Origin: Leifsonia sp. Leaf264
GTDB taxonomy: Bacteria; Actinomycetota; Actinomycetes; Actinomycetales; Microbacteriaceae
Direction: 5' to 3'
Assembly (NCBI RefSeq): GCF_001422325.1
Contig: NZ_LMMR01000005.1
Location: 186,001-250,000, forward strand
Length of the DNA: 64,000 nt
The position numbers and the translations under genes are program-made. Position 1 is the first letter of the stretch, and each line of letters begins with the position of its first letter. The notes beneath the pieces are model-generated. The model did not search any database. It saw only the letters and a program-made list of their open reading frames with translations, and was not told where the DNA came from. Of this stretch, positions 20,732 through 28,698 are shown piece by piece.

Positions 20732-23700
20732 GCATCGCCACCGTCACCAGGATCGCACCCGCCACGACAACCGAGTTCGACGATCGGGCCAGATGGTGCC
20801 GCGCCGGCATCGTCAACGTGCACCGCTACGCGAACATCACCTTCCACTTCTCCAACGGCCGCCTCTGCCTGCTCGGAACCAACGGCTCCGGGAAGTCCCG
20901 CGGCATGGACATGCTGTTCCCGTTCGTCATCTCCGGCGATCGCCGCCGCATGGGGTCGGGAACCAGTGGCCTCGTGTCTGTGGAATCCCTCATGAAGAAG
21001 ATGATCGGGTCCGTCACCAACCGGGTCGGGTACGTGTGGGCTGAATGCATGCTGCCGGACGGCAGCTACCTCACCGTCGGTGCGTACCTGAAGTACTCCA
21101 CTGCCACCCGAACCTCGAAGGTGGAGTACTTCATCACCGACCTGCGAGTCGGCATCGACCTCATCCTGGTCGACGACGAGAAGATGCCGTTGCCGAAGGA
21201 CCAGCTGACCGAGCAGATCGGCTCCCACCGGGTCACCAGCTCCGCCAGCACCCACCGGGAACGGGTCGCACGTGAGCTCTACGGCATCACCGACGACCGC
21301 GGCATGGAGCGGTTCCGCGCCTACCTCGACCTGATGTACAAGCTCCGCGCCCCCGACATCGGAGTCCGCATCAACGGCGGTGAGCTCACCCAGCTCCTCT
21401 CCGAAACCCTCCCTCCCCTCTCCGACGAAGTCCTCGCCCAGGCTGGCGGTCATCTCGACGGACTCCAGGATATCCGGGCCGAACAGTCACGACTGGAGCG
21501 GCAGACGGAACAGGTTGATGCTGCCCTGAAGGTGTACGCCGGGTATGCCGTCGGGGTACTCAGCAACGCCGCGAAAGATGCCGAAGCCGCTGCCGTTGAG
21601 GACCGCGGTGCCCGCATCCGGCAGGCTGACGCCCAGGCGTCCCTGGACGAGGCCCGGGACGAACTGGCGAAGGCGCAGAGCGAAGAGTCCACCGCTAGGC
21701 AGGCAGCTGCGACCGCCCAGTCTCGGCTGACGGCCATCGTGAGCTCCTCGGCTTACAAGGACCATCTCGCCCTCAACGAGAAGTCAGCCACCGTGGCTGC
21801 GATCGCGATGACCGCGAACACCAGCCTGGGCTCCTGGGCCACCGCCCGGGCGGCCGCTGACCGCTACACGGGGACGGTGACCGAGGCGGCCGAAAGCGTC
21901 GAGCTTCGCGGCCGTAAGGCCTCCGCCGCCGTCTCCAGTCTCAGGGCAGCCGCGGCCGGCGCGGGCATCGCCACCGACGTACCCGATGTGCAGGTGGTGT
22001 TGACCTCGTCATCCGGGAAGGTCAGGACTGTGCGTCTGACGGTCACAGAATCGGAGGTGGATGAAGCTGCGCCCGACATGACGGTCGTGACGGTCGACGA
22101 TGTAACCGCAGCCTCCACCAAGGCCACCAACCTCCGGGAAGCCGCCGCCACGAAACGGGATGCGGCTGCCGCAAGGCATGCGGCAGCGGAGCTGCTGCAC
22201 GAAGACGGCCGTCAGATCGAGGCACTGGAAGCGGAAGCCTCCGCCGCCGCGTCAAGAGCGGAGGCCGCCCGCGCACAGGTCGAGCAGATGACAGCTGAAG
22301 CTGCATCCGCCAGGGCAGAGCTCGCCAGCCGTTGGGTGGCATGGTCCGCTGATGAATGGGTTCGCCAGGCGTTCACCGGGTACGCATGGGCCGACTCGCC
22401 GATCGGCGGGTTCCTCGAGGATCACCTCGACCCGTTCCCCGACCCGGCCCAGCTCGACCGGCTCGCTGACACCGTTGCCGGCGGCGCGAGGGACCGGCTG
22501 TCTGAGAGGGCATCCGCTCTGACGACATCCGCCGCTCAACTTCGCACCCAGGAGTCCGAGCTCCGCGCGGAGATGCAGGCGCTCACCGACCGGACCGTGG
22601 ACATCGCACCGACAGCTCCGTCGTGGGCGGGCAAGACCACAGGCCTTCAGCTCTGGCGATCGGTCGACTTCCGCCCGGACGTAGATGATGCTGTGCGTGC
22701 GGCTGTTGAATCCGCTCTCGAAGCCTCCGGCTTGCTCACCGCCGTCATCACCGACTCCGGGGCCGTCATTCACGACGGTGAGCTGGTGGTCTCCGCAGAC
22801 GGCCCGGTTGCGACTTCGTCTCTGAGTCAGGTGCTGGCGTCGGAGCCCGACACCGACGTGACGGCGGTCCTGGACAGGATCGGGTTCAACAGCCTCGAAC
22901 ACCCTACGAACATCAGCAGCGACGGGTCATTCCGCGTCGGGCAGCTCCACGGCAAGCAGGCCGTGTCGTCCCAAGCCCGGTTCATCGGCGCGACCTCTCG
23001 TGAGCGAACCCGGAAGGCTCGCTTGGAAGAGCTGCAGGAACAGGTCGCCGGCATCCTCGGCCAGCTGACCCTGCACGATGAGATGCAGGCCCAGGTCAAG
23101 CAGGAGCGCGAACAGATCTCCAAGCTGGTGTCCGAAGCACCTACCGCCGACGACGTCCGGAACGCCGACGCCAGAGTGGGAGCGTCCAACACGGAGGAAC
23201 GCCGTCGCAGGAAAGAGCTCGACGATGCCGAGGAGGCTGCCCTGAAGGCCCGCTCCGGCTGGGACACCCGGATGCAGGCTCATCGGAACCTCTGTAGCGT
23301 CGCCGGCCTCCCGTGGAGCCGGACCGAGCTCGCCACCGTGCAGAGCGCCGCCGAGGCGACCCGTGCGGCCGCCGAAAACCTCGTCCAGGTCCTCGCGGAA
23401 CTGACCATCGACGTCCGCCGGTTCGAGGAAACGATGGCCCGTCGAACCCGCAGTGAAGAGGAAGCTGCAGATGCGGGAGCGACTGCGTTGCAGGCGTGGA
23501 GGGAATGGTCGGCCGCGAACACCGAACTGGTCCAGCTTCGAAGGTCCGTCGGAGCGGAATCGGCTGCTGTTCTCGCAGACCAGGAATCTGCCACTGCCGA
23601 CCTGAACGCAGCCACGAAGCTGATGAACCAGTGGGGGTCAGCTGTCCCCAGATTGTCCAAGGTCGAAGGGACGTGTGAGTCGAACCTCGCCACAGCCTCA

Positions 23701-24813
23701 TCGGAGGCGACCACGGCCGCCGCTCGTGCGGCTGAAGCGCTCGGAGGGTTGCGTTACATCTGCCAGCGCCCCGGCATCCTCGCCGCAGCTACCGGCCAGG
23801 ACCTCATCGCCCAGGCGAACGTCGCCACATCGCAATGGGTGAGGTCTGCGATCGGGAACCGGTCACGGGCTCGTATCGACAGCGTCTTCGTCGCCCTCGA
23901 CGCGCTCATCACAGATCTGTCCTCGGACTTCGAGGTGGTCCGCCACACAGACGATCTCGCCGGCGTTCTCATCGTCGAGCTCGCTGACGCGGAAGGACAG
24001 CACTCCCTCGCCGATGCTGCTGCCACTCTCCGCGACCGAACCGTCACCGGGAAGGTCACCCTGGCACGCGAGGAGAATGAACGCTTCCAGCGGTACATCA
24101 TGGACAGCGTCGGTGAGGAGCTGCGCCAGTCGATGCTTCTCGCTGAGGAGACCATCGCAGCCACGTCGAAGCGGGTGTCGCAGTACCGCACCAGCAACAA
24201 CATCGGGGTGCGGCTTCGGATGACGGCGAACGACACCCTCGGGACGGAACTGGTCCGCATCCGTGAGCTGGTGAGAATCGCCGGCCCTGTCCGAACCGAG
24301 CAGCAGACCGCTGAGCTCTCTACGCTGCTCCGCGGCGTTGTCGACCAGGAGCACTCCGCGAACCCGGGCGCCGGCTATGAGGCAGCGCTGGCGAAAGGGT
24401 TCGACTACCGGAACTGGTTCACCGTCGAAGCTGTGATCCTCGGACCGGAGATCGGTCAGGAGCGTGGCATCCGTGGCGCGCAGCTTTCCTCCGGTGAACT
24501 CCGGTACATCTCCTACCTGACGTTGACCTGCGCGATCGATGCGCAGATGTCCGCGCTGCCGTCTGCCGCCCCGCGCCTGTTGCTGATGGATGACGCGTTC
24601 GCGATGGTGGATGTCACCGGACGTCGGAACCTCGTCCAGGTGATCGTGGAACGTGACATCGACTTCGTCATGACCGGTCACGACCTCTGGCTCACTTACC
24701 CGGAAGTGCCGGGGATCGACCTGTACGAAATCCACACCCACGGCGAGGATGCGCCGGCTACAGCCATCCACTACCACTGGGACGGCAGCAACCGGAAGAT
24801 CCAGTTCAGCTGA
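20728..24813 (+). CDS. jetC: Wadjet type II JetC, SMC-like ATPase (TIGR02680-like, 1361 aa)
   Basis: SMC/MukB-type architecture. Walker A is GTNGSGKS at residues 50-57. Long Ala/Glu/Arg-rich coiled coils flank a central hinge-like region (about 600-700). The ABC signature QLSSGELRYISYL starts near 1252. Walker B is LLLMDDAF around 1284-1291, followed by the D-loop region AMVD and a switch histidine in MTGHD. The expected Walker B Asp-Glu pair reads D1288-D1289, an Asp in place of the usual catalytic Glu. JetC extrudes DNA loops and delivers small circular DNA to JetD. Length is normal for the family. It ends in a TGATG overlap with jetD. Confidence 0.93.
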   Translation: MSIATVTRIAPATTTEFDDRARWCRAGIVNVHRYANITFHFSNGRLCLLGTNGSGKSRGMDMLFPFVISGDRRRMGSGTSGLVSVESLMKKMIGSVTNRVGYVWAECMLPDGSYLTVGAYLKYSTATRTSKVEYFITDLRVGIDLILVDDEKMPLPKDQLTEQIGSHRVTSSASTHRERVARELYGITDDRGMERFRAYLDLMYKLRAPDIGVRINGGELTQLLSETLPPLSDEVLAQAGGHLDGLQDIRAEQSRLERQTEQVDAALKVYAGYAVGVLSNAAKDAEAAAVEDRGARIRQADAQASLDEARDELAKAQSEESTARQAAATAQSRLTAIVSSSAYKDHLALNEKSATVAAIAMTANTSLGSWATARAAADRYTGTVTEAAESVELRGRKASAAVSSLRAAAAGAGIATDVPDVQVVLTSSSGKVRTVRLTVTESEVDEAAPDMTVVTVDDVTAASTKATNLREAAATKRDAAAARHAAAELLHEDGRQIEALEAEASAAASRAEAARAQVEQMTAEAASARAELASRWVAWSADEWVRQAFTGYAWADSPIGGFLEDHLDPFPDPAQLDRLADTVAGGARDRLSERASALTTSAAQLRTQESELRAEMQALTDRTVDIAPTAPSWAGKTTGLQLWRSVDFRPDVDDAVRAAVESALEASGLLTAVITDSGAVIHDGELVVSADGPVATSSLSQVLASEPDTDVTAVLDRIGFNSLEHPTNISSDGSFRVGQLHGKQAVSSQARFIGATSRERTRKARLEELQEQVAGILGQLTLHDEMQAQVKQEREQISKLVSEAPTADDVRNADARVGASNTEERRRRKELDDAEEAALKARSGWDTRMQAHRNLCSVAGLPWSRTELATVQSAAEATRAAAENLVQVLAELTIDVRRFEETMARRTRSEEEAADAGATALQAWREWSAANTELVQLRRSVGAESAAVLADQESATADLNAATKLMNQWGSAVPRLSKVEGTCESNLATASSEATTAAARAAEALGGLRYICQRPGILAAATGQDLIAQANVATSQWVRSAIGNRSRARIDSVFVALDALITDLSSDFEVVRHTDDLAGVLIVELADAEGQHSLADAAATLRDRTVTGKVTLAREENERFQRYIMDSVGEELRQSMLLAEETIAATSKRVSQYRTSNNIGVRLRMTANDTLGTELVRIRELVRIAGPVRTEQQTAELSTLLRGVVDQEHSANPGAGYEAALAKGFDYRNWFTVEAVILGPEIGQERGIRGAQLSSGELRYISYLTLTCAIDAQMSALPSAAPRLLLMDDAFAMVDVTGRRNLVQVIVERDIDFVMTGHDLWLTYPEVPGIDLYEIHTHGEDAPATAIHYHWDGSNRKIQFS

Positions 24814-26081
24814 TGCCGGTCTCGGAAGGAACGCTGGAGTACCTCCGCGATCCGGCACTCGCTGCCCTGTGGGATTCGGTCTCCGCACGGCTTGAGCGGA
24901 ACGACTTGGAGGCGACCGGCGCTGTCCGGGTGCCGTTCAGCCCTGTCGGTGCAGCCCAGTTGTCCGGGCTCCTGGGCCGCACTGTCGTATCCGGCACCGT
25001 CACGGTGAAACTCGCGGAACTGGACGAGAGGCTCCGTGGGCTGGAGGGAAGCGGCGGCCTCCTGGCCGTCACCGAGCAGGTGCGCGGTGTGAAGCTGACG
25101 GACAAGCGAAAGGTACGAGCCGACCGTTCGCAGGCGGCGTTCGAGCTGTACCGGCAGTGGGATGATGCCATCGCCGAGGCCGGGCTGACACCTGCTGCAG
25201 CTCAGTCACTTGGTGCGTCGGTGCGATCCTCAGGCATCCTCACTCGCGCCGGCGGGACGGCAAGCTCCGGGATCGCACGGTTCGCAAGCGGCTGGGCTGA
25301 ACTCGTGAAGGTGGGGGCGTTCGACGCCATCGGTGAACCCAGGCTGCTTCTTGGGGAGCTGGCATCGAAGACCACCGGAACCGCGCACGGTTTCGATGAA
25401 GGCACCGTCGCTTCGAAGTTGATGATGCGAGCGCTGGCGGCGCGGTTCGACGAACCCGTGCCGGAAACCGGAGAAGACCGAAGGCGCCTCTGGATGATCG
25501 CCGGTGTGTCCACCGACTCGGTTTCGGGGACCGCGTTGATGTGGGGTTTTCGCCCACCCGGCGACGACCCTTGGTCCGCCATGATGCGATCCCGGGCTGA
25601 CCTTGAAGTTGTGACTCACCTGACCCTGCAGGAGCTGCGGGTGGCGGCAGGGGTGCTTCTCGCCCCGCCAGGCTCGACAGTGTTCGCGTGCGAGAACCCG
25701 CAGGTCCTCCAAGCCGCCGCGAAAGCCGGCGCATCGTCAGCCGTCCTCTGCCTGTCCGGTCAAGGGTCGGCTGCGGCTTGGCTTGTGCTGCGTCGACTCA
25801 TCGCAGACGGCGTCACCGTCGCTTACCATGGCGACTTCGACTGGCCTGGCGTCGCGATCGCCGGGAGGGCGTATCTGGCTGGGGCGACCCCGTGGAGGAT
25901 GTCGGCTGCCGACTACGTCGCGGCGGTCGTGGAGAGCGCAGAGCAGGAACCGTTGGAAGGCCGCCAGACAGCCACTCCATGGGAGACGGGCCTGGCTGGA
26001 GCGATGCGCACACACAACACTGCCATCCACGAGGAAGCGGTCATAGACAGTCTGCTCCGGGACGTCGGCGTCCCCGTCTGA
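24813..26081 (+). CDS. jetD: Wadjet type II JetD nuclease (DUF3323 + DUF2399, TIGR02679-like)
   Basis: A 422-residue nuclease subunit. The N-terminal region (about 1-190) is the DUF3323 part with helices and a DNA-binding wing. The C-terminal DUF2399 part is a Toprim-like fold: the acidic residue in VFACENPQVL, then CLSGQGSAAAWLVL, then the metal motif YHGDFDWPGVAIAGR (H339, D341, D343). It should cut plasmids trapped by JetABC. The ATG overlaps the jetC stop by one base. Phased TATCC repeats and a perfect hairpin follow the stop. Confidence 0.92.
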   Translation: MPVSEGTLEYLRDPALAALWDSVSARLERNDLEATGAVRVPFSPVGAAQLSGLLGRTVVSGTVTVKLAELDERLRGLEGSGGLLAVTEQVRGVKLTDKRKVRADRSQAAFELYRQWDDAIAEAGLTPAAAQSLGASVRSSGILTRAGGTASSGIARFASGWAELVKVGAFDAIGEPRLLLGELASKTTGTAHGFDEGTVASKLMMRALAARFDEPVPETGEDRRRLWMIAGVSTDSVSGTALMWGFRPPGDDPWSAMMRSRADLEVVTHLTLQELRVAAGVLLAPPGSTVFACENPQVLQAAAKAGASSAVLCLSGQGSAAAWLVLRRLIADGVTVAYHGDFDWPGVAIAGRAYLAGATPWRMSAADYVAAVVESAEQEPLEGRQTATPWETGLAGAMRTHNTAIHEEAVIDSLLRDVGVPV

Positions 26082-26083
26082 TC

Positions 26084-26108
26084 TATCCGGACCTATCCGG
26101 TTTTATCC
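26084..26108 (+). repeat. three TATCC repeats at exact 10-bp spacing
   Basis: TATCC begins at 26084, 26094 and 26104, directly after jetD. The first two copies share CTATCCGG; the third leads into the terminator stem. Helical phasing hints at protein binding, but the span is short. Confidence 0.4.
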
Positions 26109-26124
26109 CTCGATTCGGGATAAA
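26102..26124. terminator. bidirectional terminator after Wadjet operon
   Basis: TTTATCCC pairs perfectly with GGGATAAA across a 7-base loop, between jetD (rightward) and the converging leftward gene that ends at 26128. A T-run on each strand makes it work in either direction. Confidence 0.7.
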
Positions 26125-26127
26125 CGG

Positions 26128-26358
26128 TCAGCCGCCGGCGGTCACCGCTCGTGCGTCGTGGAGGACCTCGTCGATGACGGCGAGGATCTTGTCTGTGGCG
26201 GTGTCGATGTACCCGGCGACGATGTGGTCGATGTCGTCGGATCCGTCCGCTTTGATGAGGTCGGCGACGAGGTTGTACACCTGCGTGTAGTGGTCGTCGG
26301 TGACGATCGGTGTGACCGGGCTGGGTGCAGGCCTCGGGTCGTCGTAGTCGTTGATCAT
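26128..26358 (-). CDS. acidic uncharacterised protein (76 aa)
   Basis: Last gene of a three-gene leftward operon; its ATG overlaps the stop of the 160-residue gene (ATGA). A Pro/Asp-rich head (MINDYDDPRPAPSPV) and acidic helices follow (YNLVADLIKADGSDDIDHIV; TATDKILAVIDEVLHDARAV). No family recognised. Confidence 0.75.
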   Translation of the reverse strand: MINDYDDPRPAPSPVTPIVTDDHYTQVYNLVADLIKADGSDDIDHIVAGYIDTATDKILAVIDEVLHDARAVTAGG

Positions 26359-26837
26359 GCGGTGGTCTCCTTCATGGTCAGCACCCGTCGCAGCACGGCG
26401 CGAGCGTGGGCTCGCTGTTCGTTGAACGGGGCGGCGAGCGGGTCGTGGCCCCAGGGTTCCGGGCGTGCGCCGTAGTGGCGTGTGAGGTTGTGGTGGACGG
26501 TGTCGATCAGATCCCATTCCGGTGAGTCGGTGAGGATCAGGTCGGGGTTGTACTGCTCGAGCTCGTTCAGGAACGACTGGAGGTTGTCGCGGCGTGAGCT
26601 GCCGCCACGTGTCTGATGGGTGCCGGCGCCGTCATCCACTGACATGCGGGCTGCGACCAGCAGCAGGTTGTGCGGGTGTGCTGTCCTGGGGATGGTGGCC
26701 GGGTCCGGGTGGAACAGGCTGGTCTCCGCTTCCGGGTCGAACTGGGCGGTACGTCCGACGTCGTTGTGCATGTCGAACGACTGCCACGGGGTCGGGTCGG
26801 TCGTGAACACTCGCGGGTCGATGGACGCGAAGATCAT
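26355..26837 (-). CDS. uncharacterised protein (160 aa)
   Basis: Begins MIFASIDPRVFTTDPTPWQSF; mid-region rich in His, Thr and Pro (ATIPRTAHPHNLLLVAARMS), then helices (LQSFLNELEQYNPDLIL; NEQRAHARAVLRRVLTM). No clear ribosome site, so translation is probably coupled to the preceding Cys-rich gene through the ATGA overlap. The opening resembles the 16551-16913 protein. Function unknown. Confidence 0.75.
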   Translation of the reverse strand: MIFASIDPRVFTTDPTPWQSFDMHNDVGRTAQFDPEAETSLFHPDPATIPRTAHPHNLLLVAARMSVDDGAGTHQTRGGSSRRDNLQSFLNELEQYNPDLILTDSPEWDLIDTVHHNLTRHYGARPEPWGHDPLAAPFNEQRAHARAVLRRVLTMKETTA

Positions 26838-27094
26838 GCGGAGAGGGCTGCTTCCAGGCAGGCGGCACAGATCTTGAACTGCGGGCCCTGCTTCGCAGCC
26901 AGGTCGGGGAGCTTCTTCAGGGTGATCTCCTCGGTGTCCCAGCCGACCTTCGTTCCGCAGAACGACAACGTGTCGGCACCGCCGGACTTCAGCATCCCCT
27001 CACGGGTGAGCTGACGGATGTGCAGCGGCGTGAACGGGCCGGCGACCACGGTCTCGCAGAACGCGTACCGGCGGCGGGGGCTGATGCCGAACAT
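26834..27094 (-). CDS. Cys-rich small protein, family A copy 1 (86 aa)
   Basis: The ATG at 27094 follows AAGGAG. Four cysteines in FCE, SFCGTK and a CAAC pair near the C-terminus suggest a zinc-binding fold. It is paralogous to 53487-53783: both share MFGI/VFGI at the start, (F/Y)AFCE, then HIRQLT..GM..GGADTL..CG..VxWDT, and C(A/P)xC(L/S)EAAL. The motif ATG at 27121 reads in frame through MIVVRRRSP into this gene. Function unknown; the shared HIRQLT...GGADTL core is the part to search for. Confidence 0.78.
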   Translation of the reverse strand: MFGISPRRRYAFCETVVAGPFTPLHIRQLTREGMLKSGGADTLSFCGTKVGWDTEEITLKKLPDLAAKQGPQFKICAACLEAALSA

Positions 27095-27114
27095 GGGGCT
27101 CCTTCTTCTCACCA

Positions 27115-27128
27115 CTATCATGTGCGGC
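27115..27128 (-). promoter_or_regulatory. operon motif, class 1 with leader M-I-V-V-R-R-R
   Basis: GCCGCACATGATAGTGGTG in gene sense. The ATG starts the leader M-I-V-V-R-R-R-S-P, which runs in frame into the Cys-rich gene (one of the M-x-V-V-basic leaders). Confidence 0.75.
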
Positions 27129-27164
27129 AGTGAACTGGTTCGCAGGGATGCGGCCAGGTCGTGT

Positions 27165-27605
27165 TCAGCCGGCGGCGTGCCGGGCGGTGCGCCGGTACGC
27201 GCGGCGGGTGAGCCGGGCGACCTTCGCCGGGTCCGTGAGGATCCCGCCATCCAAGACGTCCATGCTCGCGTAGTCGCCGGTGACCACAGACAGCGCCCAC
27301 CCGTTGCTCGTCACTTCGAGGATGACGGTGCGGGGATGCAACGGCCAGGTGATGTTCACGCATCCGTCCGCTCGGTCTTCCAGCTGAGCGGTCAGCAGCA
27401 GGTTGACGGGGAGGAGAGCGAGGAGGTTGGCGACGTTCCGCTGCGGGCGATTCCGGTTCGACCCGGTGGACAGCAGGATCCGGCGGGCGAGGCGGGTTCC
27501 GTGCACGGTCGCCAGGATGTGGGTGGCGATGATCGTGACGGTCACAGCGACAGCTGCAACAGCGATGACGAACCACAGGTCGGCGGGCAGGTCGGAAGGT
27601 CTCAT
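27165..27605 (-). CDS. membrane-anchored uncharacterised protein (146 aa)
   Basis: One N-terminal span (residues about 9-30, LWFVIAVAAVAVTVTIIATHIL). A basic region and soluble beta-rich domain follow (PRTVILEVTSNGWALSVVTGDY; MDVLDGGILTDPAKVARLTRRAYRR). The ATG at 27605 sits eleven bases past the motif ATG, with no other ribosome site. No family recognised. Monocistronic, between two other motif-led units. Confidence 0.72.
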   Translation of the reverse strand: MRPSDLPADLWFVIAVAAVAVTVTIIATHILATVHGTRLARRILLSTGSNRNRPQRNVANLLALLPVNLLLTAQLEDRADGCVNITWPLHPRTVILEVTSNGWALSVVTGDYASMDVLDGGILTDPAKVARLTRRAYRRTARHAAG

Positions 27606-27610
27606 GGAAC

Positions 27611-27623
27611 CAACATGTGCGGC
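27611..27623 (-). promoter_or_regulatory. operon motif, class 1
   Basis: GCCGCACATGTTGGTTCC in gene sense. The motif ATG opens M-L-V-P and its TGA overlaps the gene ATG (ATGA). This is the same eleven-base geometry as at 33091 and 52571. Confidence 0.75.
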
Positions 27624-27638
27624 GTCGCACTCTCCTGG

Positions 27639-28661
27639 TCAGGACTTCGCGATCTTCGCCAGGCTGCCGTCCGTGTACGCGTTCCCGAACCATGCGACGG
27701 GGAGGAGCGGGTTCCCGATCGCGGCGAGGTTCCGGTGGTTGCCTTGGTCCCCGGTGAACGTGTTGTTCGCGACGATCCCGAGCGAGTAGTCGGGCTGGCT
27801 GTTGCCGGTGCCGAGCCCGCCGAAGTTGAACGCGGCCGCGCCGCCGGCCACCCAGTTGCCGATGACGGTGAGGTCCTCCGGGAACGACGTGATGTTGTTG
27901 AACATGATCGCGGACATCGCCTGCGTGTTCGGGAACCGCGGGTTCCCGCCGGTCAGGACCCCCGCAGCGTTCCGCGTCACCGGTTTCCCGGCAGCACCGA
28001 ACTCCGTGGTGAACCAGGCATCCAACCGGTTGTAGCTGATCTGGTGGCCGGCGCCGCCGTGGATCTGGATGACGTCGTCGTGGGAGTGGTCGTTCACCCG
28101 GCCAGGGTCCGGGGACAGCAGCACCAGGTCGGAGACCCAGTTGTGGTCGACCACAGCCGTGCCGCGGACCAGGCCGATGCCGTCACCGACATGGGAGATG
28201 CGGGTGCGCTGCAGCGTGCCGCCGGCCATCCGGACCCCGTCGACATGCTGGCCGGGGTTCTGCGGCCGGACCGTCGAATCCTGAACGGTGCCGCCGTCCA
28301 AGATCGTGACCAGTGCCTGCTTCGTCACCCCGTCACCGACGACAACGGAGTTCTCCAGCACCCCGCCGGCGCTCACCGTCACAGCACCCTCGAACCGAAC
28401 CCCGGACACCCGAGATGTGATCGTCTGCGGGCCCCTCACAGTCCTCGTCGGCAAGGAGATCGCCCCGACCGGCGTGCCGTCAGGCAACTCCGGGCGGCCG
28501 TCAGAAGCGAACACCTCCGGAGGGGCGATCGTCACTGGGCTGTCAACGACCACCGGGTCCGGGAAGCCGAACGTGTCAGCGGAAGCGGGCGCCGAGAACG
28601 CCAGCAGCACAGCAGCGACAGCTGTCGCCCACAGGACCCGAACTCCGGAAGTTTTCCTCAC
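27639..28661 (-). CDS. secreted right-handed beta-helix protein (340 aa)
   Basis: A signal peptide (MRKTSGVRVLWATAVAAVLLAFSAPASA, cut about residue 28) precedes a repetitive strand-turn pattern typical of a right-handed parallel beta-helix. Examples are GVLENSVVVGDGVTKQALVT and QRTRISHVGDGIGLVRGTAV, then DHNWVSD, HDDVIQIHGGAGHQISYN and GNWVAGGAAAFNFGG. Such folds occur in polysaccharide lyases and phage tailspikes; no catalytic residues are obvious, so binding or degradation of a surface glycan is only an inference. The GTG at 28661 lies right behind GCAGGAG, unusually close, so the true start could differ. A class 2 motif is upstream. Confidence 0.8.
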   Translation of the reverse strand: MRKTSGVRVLWATAVAAVLLAFSAPASADTFGFPDPVVVDSPVTIAPPEVFASDGRPELPDGTPVGAISLPTRTVRGPQTITSRVSGVRFEGAVTVSAGGVLENSVVVGDGVTKQALVTILDGGTVQDSTVRPQNPGQHVDGVRMAGGTLQRTRISHVGDGIGLVRGTAVVDHNWVSDLVLLSPDPGRVNDHSHDDVIQIHGGAGHQISYNRLDAWFTTEFGAAGKPVTRNAAGVLTGGNPRFPNTQAMSAIMFNNITSFPEDLTVIGNWVAGGAAAFNFGGLGTGNSQPDYSLGIVANNTFTGDQGNHRNLAAIGNPLLPVAWFGNAYTDGSLAKIAKS

Positions 28662-28667
28662 CTCCTG

Positions 28668-28683
28668 CAGGCATGTGGCGGCA
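28668..28683 (-). promoter_or_regulatory. operon motif, class 2 (CCGCCACATG)
   Basis: GCCGCCACATGCCTGCAGGAGG in gene sense, directly ahead of the beta-helix gene's ribosome site. Confidence 0.55.
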
Positions 28684-28698
28684 GCCCGACCTACGGCA

